64,000 nucleotides of DNA from NCBI GenBank assembly GCA_022316685.1, contig JAKJHU010000030.1, forward strand, positions 17,440,018-17,504,017, read 5' to 3'. The notes beneath the pieces were generated by a model. It was given only the letters and a program-made list of their open reading frames with translations, ran no database searches and was not told the DNA's origin. Shown here piece by piece: positions 21,949 to 33,957 of this stretch. Position numbers and translations under genes: made by a program. Source of the stretch: Progne subis subis (lineage: Eukaryota > Chordata > Aves > Passeriformes > Hirundinidae). The stretch's first letter is position 1. The number at the start of each line of letters is the position of its first letter.

Positions 21949-22758
21949 GCCATGGGCACAGTCATGGGCACATCCATGGGTACGGCCATGGGCACAGCCA
22001 TGGGCACGGTCATGGGCACATCCATGGGCACAACCATGGGCACGGTCATGGGCATGGCCATGGGCACAGCCATGGGCACAGTCATGGGCACAGCCACGGG
22101 CACAGCCGTGAGCACAGTCATGGGCATGGCCATGAGCACAGCCATGGGCACGGCCATGGGCACAGCCATGGGCACGGTCATGGGCACATCCATGGGCACG
22201 GCCATGAGCACAGCCATGGGCACAGCCATGGGCACGGTCATGGGCACAACCATGGGCACGGCCATGGGCATGGTCATGGGCACAGCCATGGGACAGTCAT
22301 GGGTACGGCCATGGGCACAGCCATGGGCTCAGCCATGGGCACGGCCATGAGCACAGCCATGGGCACGGTCATGGGCACGGCCATGGGTACGGCCATGGGC
22401 ACAGCCATGGGCTCAGCCATGGCCATGGCCATGAGCACAGCCATGGGCACAGCCATGGGCACGGTCATGGGCACGGCCATGGGCATGGCCATGAGCACAG
22501 CCATGGGCACGGCCGTGGGCACAGCCAAGGGCACAGTCATGGGCACAGCCATGAGCACAGCCATGGGCACGGCCATGAGAACATCCATGGGCACACACAT
22601 GGGACAGTCATGGTCACGGCCATGGGCATGGCCATGAGCACGGCCATGGGCATGGCCATGAGCACGGCCATGGGCACAGCCATGGGCACAGCCATGGACA
22701 TGGCCATGGGCGTGGTCACCAGCATGACCATCAGCATGGCCATCAGTGGGGCCATTGG
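21949..22758. repeat. 12-bp minisatellite, about 67 copies
   Basis: The core unit is gccatgggcaca, with common variants ending cacg, catg or caca and starting gtc, tcc or acc. Nearly every unit contains CATGG, and most an NcoI-type CCATGG. At 12 bp, each unit is four codons with no stop, so long artificial frames appear on both strands (His-Gly repeats, Met-Gly-Thr repeats, Val-Pro-Met-Ala repeats). Two 11-bp units (near 22289 and 22598) shift the frame, which argues against coding. Units degrade at the right end, the usual pattern at a minisatellite border. Many copies hold a CpG, unlike the surroundings. Confidence 0.97.
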
Positions 22759-25369
22759 CACACTCCTTGCTGACAGTGCTGCTGGGATCCCAGGCACTGC
22801 TCCAGCATCCTGGTGGGGCTGCACTGCAGTGCCCTGTTCTGTCTCCCTCCTGGCATGTGGGAAGCCAGGTTGGGGCAGGGAGATGGGAGTGCAGGAGTGG
22901 TGTGGGATGCAGGTGGATGCTCAGCATATGGGCAGGCATGCACTGAGAACCCCACAGCTGCTGGCTGCAGCAGATGTGGCGGATGTGAACTTGCTGAATA
23001 AACTCATGCTCAGATTAGTAATGGCTTCAGCTCAAGCAGAGATTTCTTTTCCCAGAACAACAGCTCTAAAAATTTCTCCCACACCCCTGGCATTTTGGAA
23101 TAGCTCTTTGAATCACAGAGGTCCTCTATTAACCTGAAGATACTGAAAACATTTAATCTCTATTTTGACTGATAAATTAAATACTGCTGCGAGATCGTCT
23201 ATTTCAAAAGCACTGGAACTTTTCTGCACTGTTAGAAAAGTCTCCAGTGCAGCTCAAGAAGCAGCATGGGTCAGCCACCTCTCCCAGCAGGCAGCTTGGA
23301 AGAGGTTACACTTGTGGAGAGCAAAAAACCTCAGAAGTACAGCTGGGGGCTATTCTAAGCTGGTTGGCCTCAGTGACAGAGAAGAGGCCTGGGCTTGTTT
23401 AATTTGTTATCAGAGGTGCAGCTGCTGTGTCCCCTGGAGCACCATATGTAGTGAGGAGACCTGGCAGGGTATTGCTTGCAGGTGGGCATAGGGAGCACCC
23501 CAACCCAGGCTACTGGGCCTGGAGACAATCCAGCCTCACAGGAGCTTCCCCATCATCCACACAAGATCTTCCATTCTGCCGCCTCTGGTTTGAAGTGGGA
23601 CACCCAAAAGAAGGCACATTTCAGTGTAAAGGCACAAAACACCCTCTCAGTGTCATTAAATGAACCTGGCAGAGGACCAGGCACAAGGGCAGAACAAGGA
23701 TATTTTCAATGAGAGCGCTAATGTGGGCCTCCACACTGTGCTTCAGGGCAGAAGTAAGGACATGAGGTCTGGCAGGCAAAGCCACAGCAAAGGGGTGAAG
23801 AGCTCATCCCAGCACCTATGCAAACACAGGCTTTCTTCTGGTACAAACCTCGTGGGAGTGCTGGTGTTTAGCCAGCCCCATTTGGGCAGGGACCAAAGAT
23901 CGAACAATGCAACCCACACCAGTTTGCAAGCTCAGGCTGCATCACTTGTTTAGTTTTTGTTTCTGCTTTTGGAGGATTATTGAGGATTTGTCATGGAGAG
24001 CAGTGCTAGTCTTTCCTGAACTGTCTGGATATCCACCAGCAGACACAAAACATCCCTCTTGAGCTTTTCATGTTACCATGCAGCCCCAGCAGAGCAGGAT
24101 GGAGACTTTCCCATTGCCAGGCAGTCCTCCATGAGGGGCTGAGTGCTCCTGAGTGGTGCCCACACTTGCCTTCCTCATGCCTTTTCCCACCTTCCTCTTA
24201 CACCTTCCCTGTCCTCCCCCTGCAAGACTGTGCTCCAGTGCAATAGCTGTCTATGAGCAAACCAATGAAAGATTATGGTTTTAATTAGGATTTGATATTA
24301 ATTGCCTTCAATGAGGATATTTTAACATCACAGCTGACCAAAGCCAGAAGACATTAAGTCTGTCTCTCTAATAAATCATTCCTTCTGCTCCCCAGGGTTC
24401 AGATGAAGAGTGAACAGGCAGTGTACACAGCACTGGCCTAATTGTCTCCTAAAATATGCAGGCAACTCCCACAGCAGTCAGCAGAAAGGCTCGTGTGCAT
24501 CTGAGTGGGCCTTGTGTTATTATTGATGCTCTCACACTAAGGGGGCCATTGTTGCCTCCCCCATGCCTCCATAGCTTTGGCAGGAGTGTTTCCATGTCTG
24601 CCAGCCAGGAGGATGAGCTGGAAGCAGATGAAGAGGAGGAGGTATCTTTGTAAAGTCAGACAAAAGAAAGCTCAGCCCTCCCTTTGCCTACTTCCAACCC
24701 TGAAACAAAGGCTGGGTATAAATCTTCCATTTCCACTAACTGGCCAGGTTTGGAGAGAGAGATGCCAGCTAGAGATCTCTGACACAATTAAAAGATCAAA
24801 AGGCTTCTGTGGATAAACACTGGTTTGGCACCACAGCCTGACAAATCCTTCCCTAATCCCTATGAAACCTCCCAAACCAGGCAGAGAAATGCCCAGGGAA
24901 AGTCAGCTGCTCTGAATTCATCCACCACCATCACTGCATGTAGCCCTACTCTACTGGGAGCTCCTCATTACCATATCTCCAATTCCCAGAAGCCCAAATT
25001 TGTCCTCAAAATCCTGTCTGAACAGAGCCACACAACCCTTTAAGCCCTCTGCTCCTGCATGACATTGCCTGGCCTTGGCTGTTTATTTTGTACCAACAGG
25101 GGAGACTTGATTCCTTGTTAAATAACAGACATCAGGAAAATAGGGCAGAGAAGGACTCCAAAGTGCTGTCTGGTCTCTCTCCGTCACTGCTGGTTAACAT
25201 CAGTGAGAGCCTTCCTGCTGCTGGCAGAACTGTGCCCAGTGCCGCTGAGACAATGTCCCTCTGAGCCGAGCTGAGTGAACACCTTCCCTCTTGGCAGCTT
25301 GTGCAGGTTCCTCCCTGCTTTGTGATAAACGTATTTTTCATCTCTGAGTGCATGTGGCAATTAATAGAG
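22759..25369. other. Unique sequence, GC-richer, no gene recognised
   Basis: Moderately GC-rich sequence to the right of the minisatellite. Short frames (for example ~108 codons at 23165-23491) have no recognisable domain. No interspersed repeat was identified. Confidence 0.5.
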
Positions 25370-25470
25370 GCTGAGGGCCAGATCCCCACCTGGTATGATT
25401 GGCAGAGCTCCGAGGAACACAGCAGACCTCTACCAGTTTAGATCAGATGAGATGCTGACTGTACTCCTGA
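25370..25470. repeat. Ancient amniote repeat fragment
   Basis: 'gggccagatccccacctggt', 'gattggcagagctcc' and, after a short gap, 'ctaccagtttagatcagatg' match the order of the old sauropsid repeat 'gggccagatcctcagctggtgtaaatc...agctcc'. It is probably the same family as 18150-18305 in the opposite sense. Confidence 0.55.
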
Positions 25471-27854
25471 AATCCCCAAAACCCCTTTAAACCAGTGCTG
25501 TTCAGATTTTGCTGGGGCATCCTTAAGAATTGCTTATTCCAGGGTCTCTGAGGAGGAAAAGTACTTTAGGTGTTTAACAGCACAGCTGATGTGATGTTCC
25601 ACCTTGGAGCAGGAATTGGATTAAGGCAGGGAAATCAAGAACACTTCCCAATCCTCCCATTTACAATGTAAAAATAAACATCCTTATTAAACAGATGAAA
25701 GTTAAACACACTCACACACACAGACACCCAGAAAAGAGAAATATTGAAAGTACCTTTACATTGTCACAACGGTGGGGTTGGGTTTCTGATTGCCTTATTT
25801 CACAGCACTGCAAAGGATTTTGAAGGGAGTGATGACCGGCAAGGCAGAGACTGTACCTCTATTTTCTTTGGAAATTACTTCACCAGCTGTTGGTTCTTGC
25901 TACCAGAAAGAAATAACAAAAAAAGAAGGGCTAAGACAAATATGCTTGTTCAAGAGTTTCTAATAAAATGATAACATTGAGCAAGGCTGCCAATATGTTC
26001 CGTGTCTCCATGCACTGCAGCAGAAGGGAAGAATTTAACATGCTTTGAAAATGCCAGTTGCCTGTTGCCAAAGATGCATATGATCCCAGTGCCAGCAGGG
26101 TAGGTGGCAGGGATTAAGATGTTAGAGGAGACGTCATCCTTCCTAGGCAATGTTAACCTCACTAAAGAAGACAATGTGAAGACAGTCCTGTTTCCTGTGA
26201 GAAAGATTCCTTTTTCCCTCAGGGTTCACTCTGAATTCTCCATGGTGCCAAAACTACTTTTACAGAACCCCTTTTGGCTCCCTGGAATATTTTTATGATT
26301 CCAGCAAGCAGAATATAGGTACCTTTCCATTTAAAAAAGGGATTTCTGTGGCCCTCATGGCTAAGAGCATTTCCTGCCTCTCTGCTCTCACACGGGAGGT
26401 TGGGGCAGATACAACAGGCACCATGTAGTGAGGGGGATGTGGCCCAAGGTCATGCCCAAAGCATGAGTCAAAAGAACAAATCGATCTTGTGAGGCCAGGG
26501 CTAGTAGCCTTAGCATCCGCTTTTCTGTAAGCAAGTATCCATGTAGGAGTGGTGAAGGCCAAGGTGTCTTCATATCAGGCTGTGCTGCTGCATCCCAGTC
26601 ATTGCCATATTTTGTGGTTGGAATCAAACTGGGTTTGTATTTCTGGCTTTCTGAAGTGTCTCCAGATGATCCTGCTCTTTCCTTCCAACTTTTTTTTTCC
26701 CCTTGTGGGTCTCCCTGGTGCATTTGGTATAGACTGGGTCAAATTTGGTTCCTGGTCTGGTCAGTCCAGACACCAGAGGCCTTTTTGTGACCCCTGTCCC
26801 AGTTCAGAGCTTTTAAGCATATGTCTACATACTTCCCTATTGGGGTGAGCACTTGCCACTCTCTTGACCTGAAACATGTGATTAGAAGCCATTTTTCAGT
26901 GGAAGTTAGGCATATGCTTAAATTCTCTTCTGTTCTGAACTGATACTTTCTTGAACTGGAGCCTACATATTTTTGTATGATCCATCTTTTCCCTTCTACA
27001 TATTTTTACTGCAAATTATTCTGCAACACATATATGGCTCAGTAAGTGTGTTGCTCTGGGGCTTTTCCACAAAAAGCCCAATTGATACATCACATACTTA
27101 ACCTCTTGAACAAAGGAGTTAACTTTACAGGATCATTTTACAAGCAGGGGCCAAAGCTTTTGGATGGAAACTGGCTATCATGTGGTACGCAGTTGAAAGA
27201 GCAAACAGCTTATTCATTATCATAGCACTGGATTCAGAAACAAAACACAGACAGCAGAAAGAGCCTGTCTAGATTTCCAAACATATTGCCTGTCCCCTCA
27301 CTGGAGCGTGTTTATTTAAACCCTCTCTCTGTGCATGCAGACAGTTGTTAGGCTTAACTCCCAATTTCCTCACATTAGGAGTTTCGACCTGGGCTCTACT
27401 GCTCCCACTGTGCTCTCCATCATGCACAGGGAGATCCTACCAAAGTGAGCAGAAACTGCACTTCCATACAGCTTTGACAGCAGCCCTCAGTTGGGAGTCA
27501 AGCCCTGGGTACATTTGTCAGTGTAGTATAGTTTGTGCAAGAGCACATGCCACTCATCAGATCCACAAACTCCCCATGTTTGTTCAAAACTCTTTGAACA
27601 ACAGTTCCATGCTCTTTACCTGCTCAGTATTCTGCCTATTTTTCCCCCTTAATTAATCATTCTCATGTCCAGGCACCCAGATGTGCTCATTTCACTTTCA
27701 ACGTAATGGATGCAGAGGCCATTAAAATGATGGCATAAGTCTGTTAGTGCTTGGCCATGGAAACGTAACCCTTGTCGGCAAACGCTTGGTCACAGGAATG
27801 CTCTCATCAATCTGTCACTGCTGTCTGCAAGTCCTTGCTCTGCAAAGAGCATGT
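25471..27854. other. Unique sequence with a possible ancient repeat
   Basis: No gene is recognisable. At about 26805-26945 the words 'ttaagcatatgtctacatac' and 'aggcatatgcttaaattct' vaguely recall the repeat at 13998-14092, too weakly for a separate call. A CA tract lies near 25710-25722. Confidence 0.45.
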
Positions 27855-27910
27855 GGCCTAATCCTGCAGGATCTGATCCAAAATTTACTGAAGCGAGTGG
27901 GAGTTCTACC
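27855..27910. repeat. Possible ancient amniote repeat fragment
   Basis: 'ctaatcctgcaggatctgat', 'ccaaaatttactgaagcgag', 'tgggagttctacc' recalls the sauropsid repeat 'ctgatccaaagcccattgaagtcaatggaa'. It is short and diverged, so the call is tentative. Confidence 0.4.
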
Positions 27911-30900
27911 AATTTATTGGACTTGGCACCATGGTTTTAACGGGGGAAAAAAAGCATTATAAGAATGAATTCAACTGCTTTAGGCAGACACTATTTATAG
28001 TGTAACATGACATCATCAGAACTCTCAAAATATAATTTAGCAGGACACCTACAATTTTGTACAAGTCCACCTACAGCAGTATCAATGAGAAATACAAACC
28101 CAGAAATAAAGTGATTTCAGTGAGTTATTTTCCAGTTTTTGAAGTTGGATTTAGGAAGATTTCTATCCATTTCCTTTGCCATGTACCCAGCTCTGTTACT
28201 GACTGGTACTGCTCTGTGGGGTGTGTTGGCTCACACTCAGGTATTGAGCCCTGCATTTGCAGCCCCGCTGTGAGTCATCAGCAGTCACGGCCACAGCCAG
28301 GCTGCAATAAGGATGGAGCCACAGCCAGGTGAAGTGAACACATGAGTAGCAGGGAGGAAGTGACAAAAATAGGGAAAACATGTTTTATATCAAAACCAGC
28401 CGTCTGGGCCCACTGCCTGTCCAGTGGGAGTGGACTGTAATTGGGACAGTACATGGTCTCCAGGCCCCCTTACTAATTACAGGGGAATTCAAGTCCCTTT
28501 GGGAATTCCCAGTTTAGATTCACAGCCTCAGCACAACCCACAGCACTACAAAAAGCCAACTTTGGACTTCCTAGTCCAAAGGGCTTGACTCCTGAGTCAG
28601 GCCCTTTGGCTACACATATGCTAGTGAGCTAAACAGGCAGGGAACTGGCTGGAGACCTTCTCCATAATTATGAATGCCTCAAAGATTTTGACCACCCCAA
28701 CCACTGTTGCCACAGATTCTATGGCACAGCTGGGAGGACAGCAGGGGCCAGCAGGTAGTGAAGCTGAAGCTCTTCCGGTTTCAGGGTGCAGAGTTCAATG
28801 GTGAGAGATCTATCACTTTATTTGCCCTTAAGAGGATGCAAAGTGTCCTGGCTTGTTTTGTTTACCAATACAGGGTTTTCCTTTAGGTTTTTCCTTTTAC
28901 CCAAGCATAATTTTTTACATCTAGGCTACATCATAACACTGTTCTTAACTGATATGGTGGGGTCTGCCTTGACCATCCATGCACATTAGCGGGAGCATCC
29001 CTGAGCAAGGAGACACGTGGAGTGATGTGCTGAACCCTTCAACCATGCCATCCTCCCACATGGTGTGGTCATCATCTACCTGCAGAGTCAAAGCCCTGGC
29101 ACAGTTCCTGTCCCCTAGTAAAGTCCATCACTCAGGCAGACAGTTTGCCTGGTAACACAGACGTGGGTAGGAAACAGGTTTTCTGCTCTGGTATTTGAGG
29201 CAATAGGGGTGAATTATCTGGTTGGGTTTTGCTTGCAGTAACAGAGCTTGAGATCATCACTAGCAGATGGAAACTGACTTGAGATGCATCTTTGCATTTC
29301 TCTTGAAGGCCAGATGAATATTTATACATAACTGTAACTATTTCTGGTTTGGGATTTTTCTCCCTCAGAACATGAACAAGAATCTCTGCAGAGATTTTGG
29401 CACAAAGCCTTCATACATCTTACCCTGGGCCAAGTGATGGGCAGGGGCATAAATGTGCTCACACAGGTTAGTTCACAGCATGCACAAGAGTGTTCTTGCT
29501 GCACACTGTGGGCAGAGAACCTCTTTTCTTACGAGAAGTCATAACTAAAGGAATTAGCAATCCTTTCTTCCTGTAAAACTTCGGGAGGTACGCAGCTACC
29601 CCTCTTAAACACCTTTAAAAGTCCCAGCCATGGTACTCAAGAGCCCCACTTTGAGCACCAGTTGTAGCACTGAGTGGTGGTGAAGGGTCAGAGCTCCCAG
29701 AACTGGGAAATGTTACAGATGTCATCAAAATCAAAATACTAGCAGTAGCTGTGCTAAAATACATATGGGCATGTGGTGCAGAGACACACTGGGTGCTCTG
29801 CATGCAGGACAGCCTTGCCTTGGAATCTCTGAAATGCTGCAGAAAGTAATGAGGGAGGGAAGCAGGAAACTGCCTTGGAAGCTAAGACTTTTGTGGACAA
29901 GAGCGGAAGGAGAAGTGCTTTGGGTCTTGTGCAGGCAAGGATTTGCTGTGACAGATTGATGAAGTCAATGTTGGTGCTCAGGGCTGTGAGCTGTGAGAGT
30001 AAGAGGGGCGGCTCTGTGTGCTCAGCAGCTGTGTGGGTGCTGACTCCAAGATTTAACAGCAGCAGAGCCCCAGTCATCTTTCTCTGGATGGATGTGGTCT
30101 TGTGACTGGATATTTCTGAGGACTGAGAGCTTAGGAACCGCCTCTTCCCCTTTTTCCATGTTCTTTGCCCTTTCCTGGTAGAGACCTCTCTATCTGCCAA
30201 GGTCTGATGCATGTCAGTGCAGAGAGATAAACACAGCCTGAGCAGTCCGTTGTGGTTTCTGATTTGCTTGCCTATATATTCAGAAATTATCAATATGTTC
30301 TGAGCAAATCAACATGGCTTTAATGATTGGGAAGGAAAACAAACAACCTCCAGTCATTAAGTGCTAATCACACAGTTACTCTATTACATAGTCAGACCTG
30401 GCAATGAAATATCCATCTCACTGCCTGCAAAGAGATCATTGAATCAATTTTTTGCATTAACATTTCATTCCTTCCCATACTAGACATTTGTTCAGCTTGT
30501 TTATACTCACGCCACATGGCCACAAGCTGTGTAGTTGGTAATGAATGAGGGGAGACATTTATCTTTGGAAACTTAGGCCAAGCCAAAAAGTTGATCGCTT
30601 GTTTTTGTAGAAGAATAACACATGTGAGATTTACTCAGATAAATCCCACCAGTGGTAATGGGATTGCCTATGTTAATTGCCCACACAATAAATTCTGCTA
30701 ACAGCAGTGGGGGTTTTACAGTCTGCAGTGGGTTTTTAGCATTCCATTACTGATGATGCCAGCAGTGCAGGAAAGTACAGTATCATGGTGTCTCTCTAAA
30801 CACAGGCAGGTCTGAGAGCCGGACACCAGCTACTAAATGCACCTTCTGCCAATCTCTCAGCTCGGGTGGTGGGTTTGTGGCTGGACTGCCACATCCTTGC

Positions 30901-32239
30901 CCCAGCACCTCAATCCCTCCTGGTGTCAGGGTCCCTTCACAAACATACCAGAATAACAAGTTTTTTAGCAGTTCCCACCTCATCATCCTCCTCCTCCCAA
31001 ACCACAGCCACACTTAAACCCACCACTGAGGCAGCCAAGAGAGGCTGCTTCCAGGGGTGGCAAAGAGATTCCGCTGTGATTGCTGAAGCATGCTAACCTT
31101 CATCACTTCTCCCTCCCCCCCCACCCCCCGTTTTGCTATATTTGGTCAATCCAGAACAGCCAGTGCCATTGGAAGGTGAGGGCATGCACAGGCAGGTATG
31201 TGACATGTGTGTGCCCTGCCCCATTGCAGCCTCCTTGCCTAGGAGAAGAGAAAGATTTTTGCAAATCCCTGTGTACACAGACTGTGCTTCTGCTGCCTCC
31301 CACTCCCCTTTCTCCTGCATTTACAGCAGCAACTCCCAGAACTCTTTTTCCCTTCTTATCCACCTCAGTTTCCTTGTTTACTTCTCTTGTCCTATCCTAT
31401 GCAAAAGGTGACTGCACACGAATGAAGCAAAAGGAGCTCAGTACATGTCAAACTCTGAAATTTAGGAAACGAGTTATGCGATTTTCCTAAGCTGCTTAAA
31501 CACTATGAGAACAAAATATTCCAGTAACCTTTTTGGAATAAAATACTGTGATTGAGAGTGAGCAGAACAAGGCACTTGCATGTGCAGCCCCAGTGTTATC
31601 TCCAGGTTAAGTATTTTGCTGGAGTATGATGGAACTGAGCTCTGGAGCTGGTGTGTGTAGAGGCACACATTTCTCCTCTTCTTACAGCTTAGAGCAGCTA
31701 ATTGAAAGTTTAATTTCCTGAAAGTCGCCATTCTCACAAACACAACCAGGTGCCCACTCTACAATAAATCTATTTATATCTCCAGCCTGAGTAAAAATGA
31801 ATCTACTATTCTAAAATCTATAAGGGTAAGTGGATCTGATACTCACATGGACATGATCCTTTTCTGCTGGGAAGCTCTTACACATAGAAACATTAACAGG
31901 ATTTATGAAATCCATCTGTTTGCAACACCAGCATCTCAGAGTGCAGTGAGTGCATTCAGACTGTAAGTCACAGCAGGTGCACAAAGTGTGGCTGACTCAC
32001 GCAGCATACAGATCGCCTAGTGCTGCTCCCTGTTTCCTCTCTCTGACAAAGAGCACATTTTTACTCACAGAATCATTGAGAAAAGCTGATTCGAATTTGC
32101 CAAGTCAGAAAATTCAGAGCTCAAATTATTGGAATTGGTAGATGCAATGGGGAAATTTGGAAAGTTGAAGTACAGCAACAAGATGCAAAGCGTTTCCGTT
32201 GGCATTCCCAGAGCCCCCTATGGCTGAGGAGCTCTAAGC
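27911..32239. other. Unique sequence, no gene recognised
   Basis: Non-coding sequence with two overlapping hairpins described separately (28561-28609). A minus-strand frame of ~179 codons at 29754-30293 has no recognisable domain. Around 30400-30760 the sequence is even in composition and free of repeats. Confidence 0.5.
28561..28609. promoter_or_regulatory. Two overlapping hairpins with an AP-1-type site
   Basis: Hairpin one has perfect 8 bp arms tttggact (28561-28568) and agtccaaa (28573-28580) around a 4 bp loop. Hairpin two has 16 bp arms, ccaaagggcttgactc (28576-28591) and gagtcaggccctttgg (28594-28609), with one T-G mismatch and a 2 bp loop. They share 28576-28580 and so cannot form together. 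TGAGTCA (28593-28599) is the consensus AP-1 (Fos/Jun) site. Any regulatory role is inference. Confidence 0.45.
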
Positions 32240-32400
32240 TACTTATAGATGTTAATGAATTAAAGCTACAGCATTCCTGAGTGCTGGGTAATTTTATTAT
32301 CCCTTCTGCTAAGAAGAAAACTGAAACACAGAGAGAGAAAGTGCCCGGGCTGTGGTTTGTCTGCTCAGCTGCTAGAGGAGGAGGCGTTGGGATTTCGGGG
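32240..32400 (+). repeat. MIR-like (CORE-SINE) 3' tail
   Basis: 'attttattatcccttctgct', 'aagaaaactgaaacacagag', 'agagaaagtgcccgggctgt', 'ctgctcagctgctagag' and 'ttgggatttcgg' follow the order of the MIR tail: 'attatccc...gaggaaactgaggcacagagaggttaagtgacttgcc...cacagctagtaag...gggattcgaa'. MIR-type SINEs are ancient in amniotes and rare but present in birds. About 110 bp is convincing and the left part is uncertain. Confidence 0.6.
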
Positions 32401-33765
32401 ATGGCATTAGAAGAAAAACTGTTGCCTCTTCTGATGAGCAGGACTGGTGTCTAATGAGCAGTTCTTCTCATGGACATAAATGTTCTGTTCTGCAAATCTA
32501 CCAGAGGTCTTCTCTCTCCCCTCTTGCTGGGCTTCCCAAAGGATCACAGTGGGAGAGCAGATGGAGCAAGTTCACTCAGTGTGGTCTCCTGAGAGAGGGA
32601 GTACGGAGGGAGGACCTTACATAAGCTGGCATTTACTTGGGCTTAATTCTAGTACGGGATAAAAAGGACCCTGTCCACATTTAGTATTCCAGAACTGACC
32701 AGGGAATTGATCTTTGCAAATACAAGAGTGAAAAGCTTAGGAATGTCCATGCACTTTTGTTTTGCTGCTTATTCTGAGTAGTCTTTTCTTTCCACTATTG
32801 TTTCTGTCATCCAGGTTGTTTTCATGTCAAATTTTGAACAGTGGCCCACTCATGCCAGCCTCCATAAAGGGGAGAAAACCTCATTGCTACAACTCCCCCA
32901 ATTCTTTGCTGTCTTTAATTTAAATGGAAATCTGGTTGTTTGCTTCATTCAGGGAAACCCCACATCTGGATGTGGGTGCCAGTGGTCTCACAGTCTAGCC
33001 ATATTGCAGCATGTGGCAGCATGTGGGAGTGGAAATAGTCCCCTCCTTTCTGGCATTTGCACCTGGGTTTATCAGGTGGCCTCCCTGCATCGTCCCTGCA
33101 TCAGCCCTCTGAGTTCCCCATGATCTGCTGCCTGCTTCAAGGTGGGCAGATTTTTGCCTGCAAGTGCTGGTTCCTCTCATTTCATAGCTAGAGGAGATTC
33201 AGTGATGGCCTGGGATGCACTTCTCTGGATTTTATTTACCATAATGTGTTCAGATGACTCCCATGCTTCCTTTCCAGATAAATGCCTGGCTAAACCAAGG
33301 GCAAAATTTTAATGTACTGCTGGCAGTAGTACTGGGGAGATGTGGCTCCTTGTGACTGCTGCTCACACGAGGGCTGCAGGGAGGCAGCTGGGGCTTGCCA
33401 GAGCTGTTCAGCTGAGTTTGACTTAGTGACTAGCAGGATATAAATGGCAGGGACACAAAGCTCAGAAATTCATTTACCTTCTCTCTCAAATGCTTTTTGC
33501 AGGTCACTAAGATGTTTGCTGTGTTAATGTGGCCTGACAGATATCACACAAACAGCACTTTCCTGGATGCTGTCCTGGATTTGCTGTCCTCTTGCAAACA
33601 CTAACTCACACCACATCATGCTGCTATCTGTATTTCCACGGTCTCTTCATGATAATCTCATGTGATGATATTGCAGGTTTGCAGAAGCTATAGAAGCTAT
33701 CTGTAGCAGGGGTTTTTTTATGACTTCAGTGCTTGCTTGTTTTCCTGATGTGTTCTTGCTGGTTG
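32401..33765. other. Unique sequence, no gene recognised
   Basis: Non-coding sequence of average composition with frames up to ~99 codons. No repeat family was recognised. Confidence 0.5.
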
Positions 33766-33793
33766 TTGGGGGTTTTTTTGTTTGTTTTTTGTT

Positions 33794-33827
<34 letters not shown>

Positions 33828-33920
33828 TTTGGTTTGGTTTGCTTTGGTTTTTTGGGGGTTTGTTTTTCCCCCCCCCCCCCCCCCGGCTGTACTACTTTTT
33901 TTTTTTTTTTTTTTCCTTTC

Positions 33921-33952
<32 letters not shown>

Positions 33953-33957
33953 CCCCT
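33766..33957. repeat. T/G/C low-complexity tract with a C17 run
   Basis: Consecutive tracts are G-T mixtures, a T run of about 28, TTTGG-type units, a 17-base C run (33868-33884), another T run, then CTTTT units to 33957. The right half is almost pure pyrimidine on the plus strand, a composition compatible with triplex (H-DNA) and, on the minus strand, G-quadruplex. It is probably hard to sequence, so the copy lengths should be treated with caution. Confidence 0.95.

Noticed and set aside
21837..22637. 266-codon histidine/glycine-rich frame that could be taken for a metal-binding protein
   Set aside because: It is the translation of the 12-bp minisatellite. The peptide switches from His-Gly to Met-Gly-Thr repeats after an 11-bp unit, and the other strand is equally open.
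21949..22758. CRISPR-like repeat array
   Set aside because: The units are contiguous 12-mers without spacers and this is vertebrate DNA. It is a minisatellite.
26805..26945. Another copy of the palindromic ancient repeat
   Set aside because: Only two short words ('aagcatatg', 'catatgcttaaa') fit. This is not enough to call a feature.
29754..30293. Minus-strand frame of ~179 codons
   Set aside because: No recognisable domain. A frame of this size is expected several times by chance in 64 kb.
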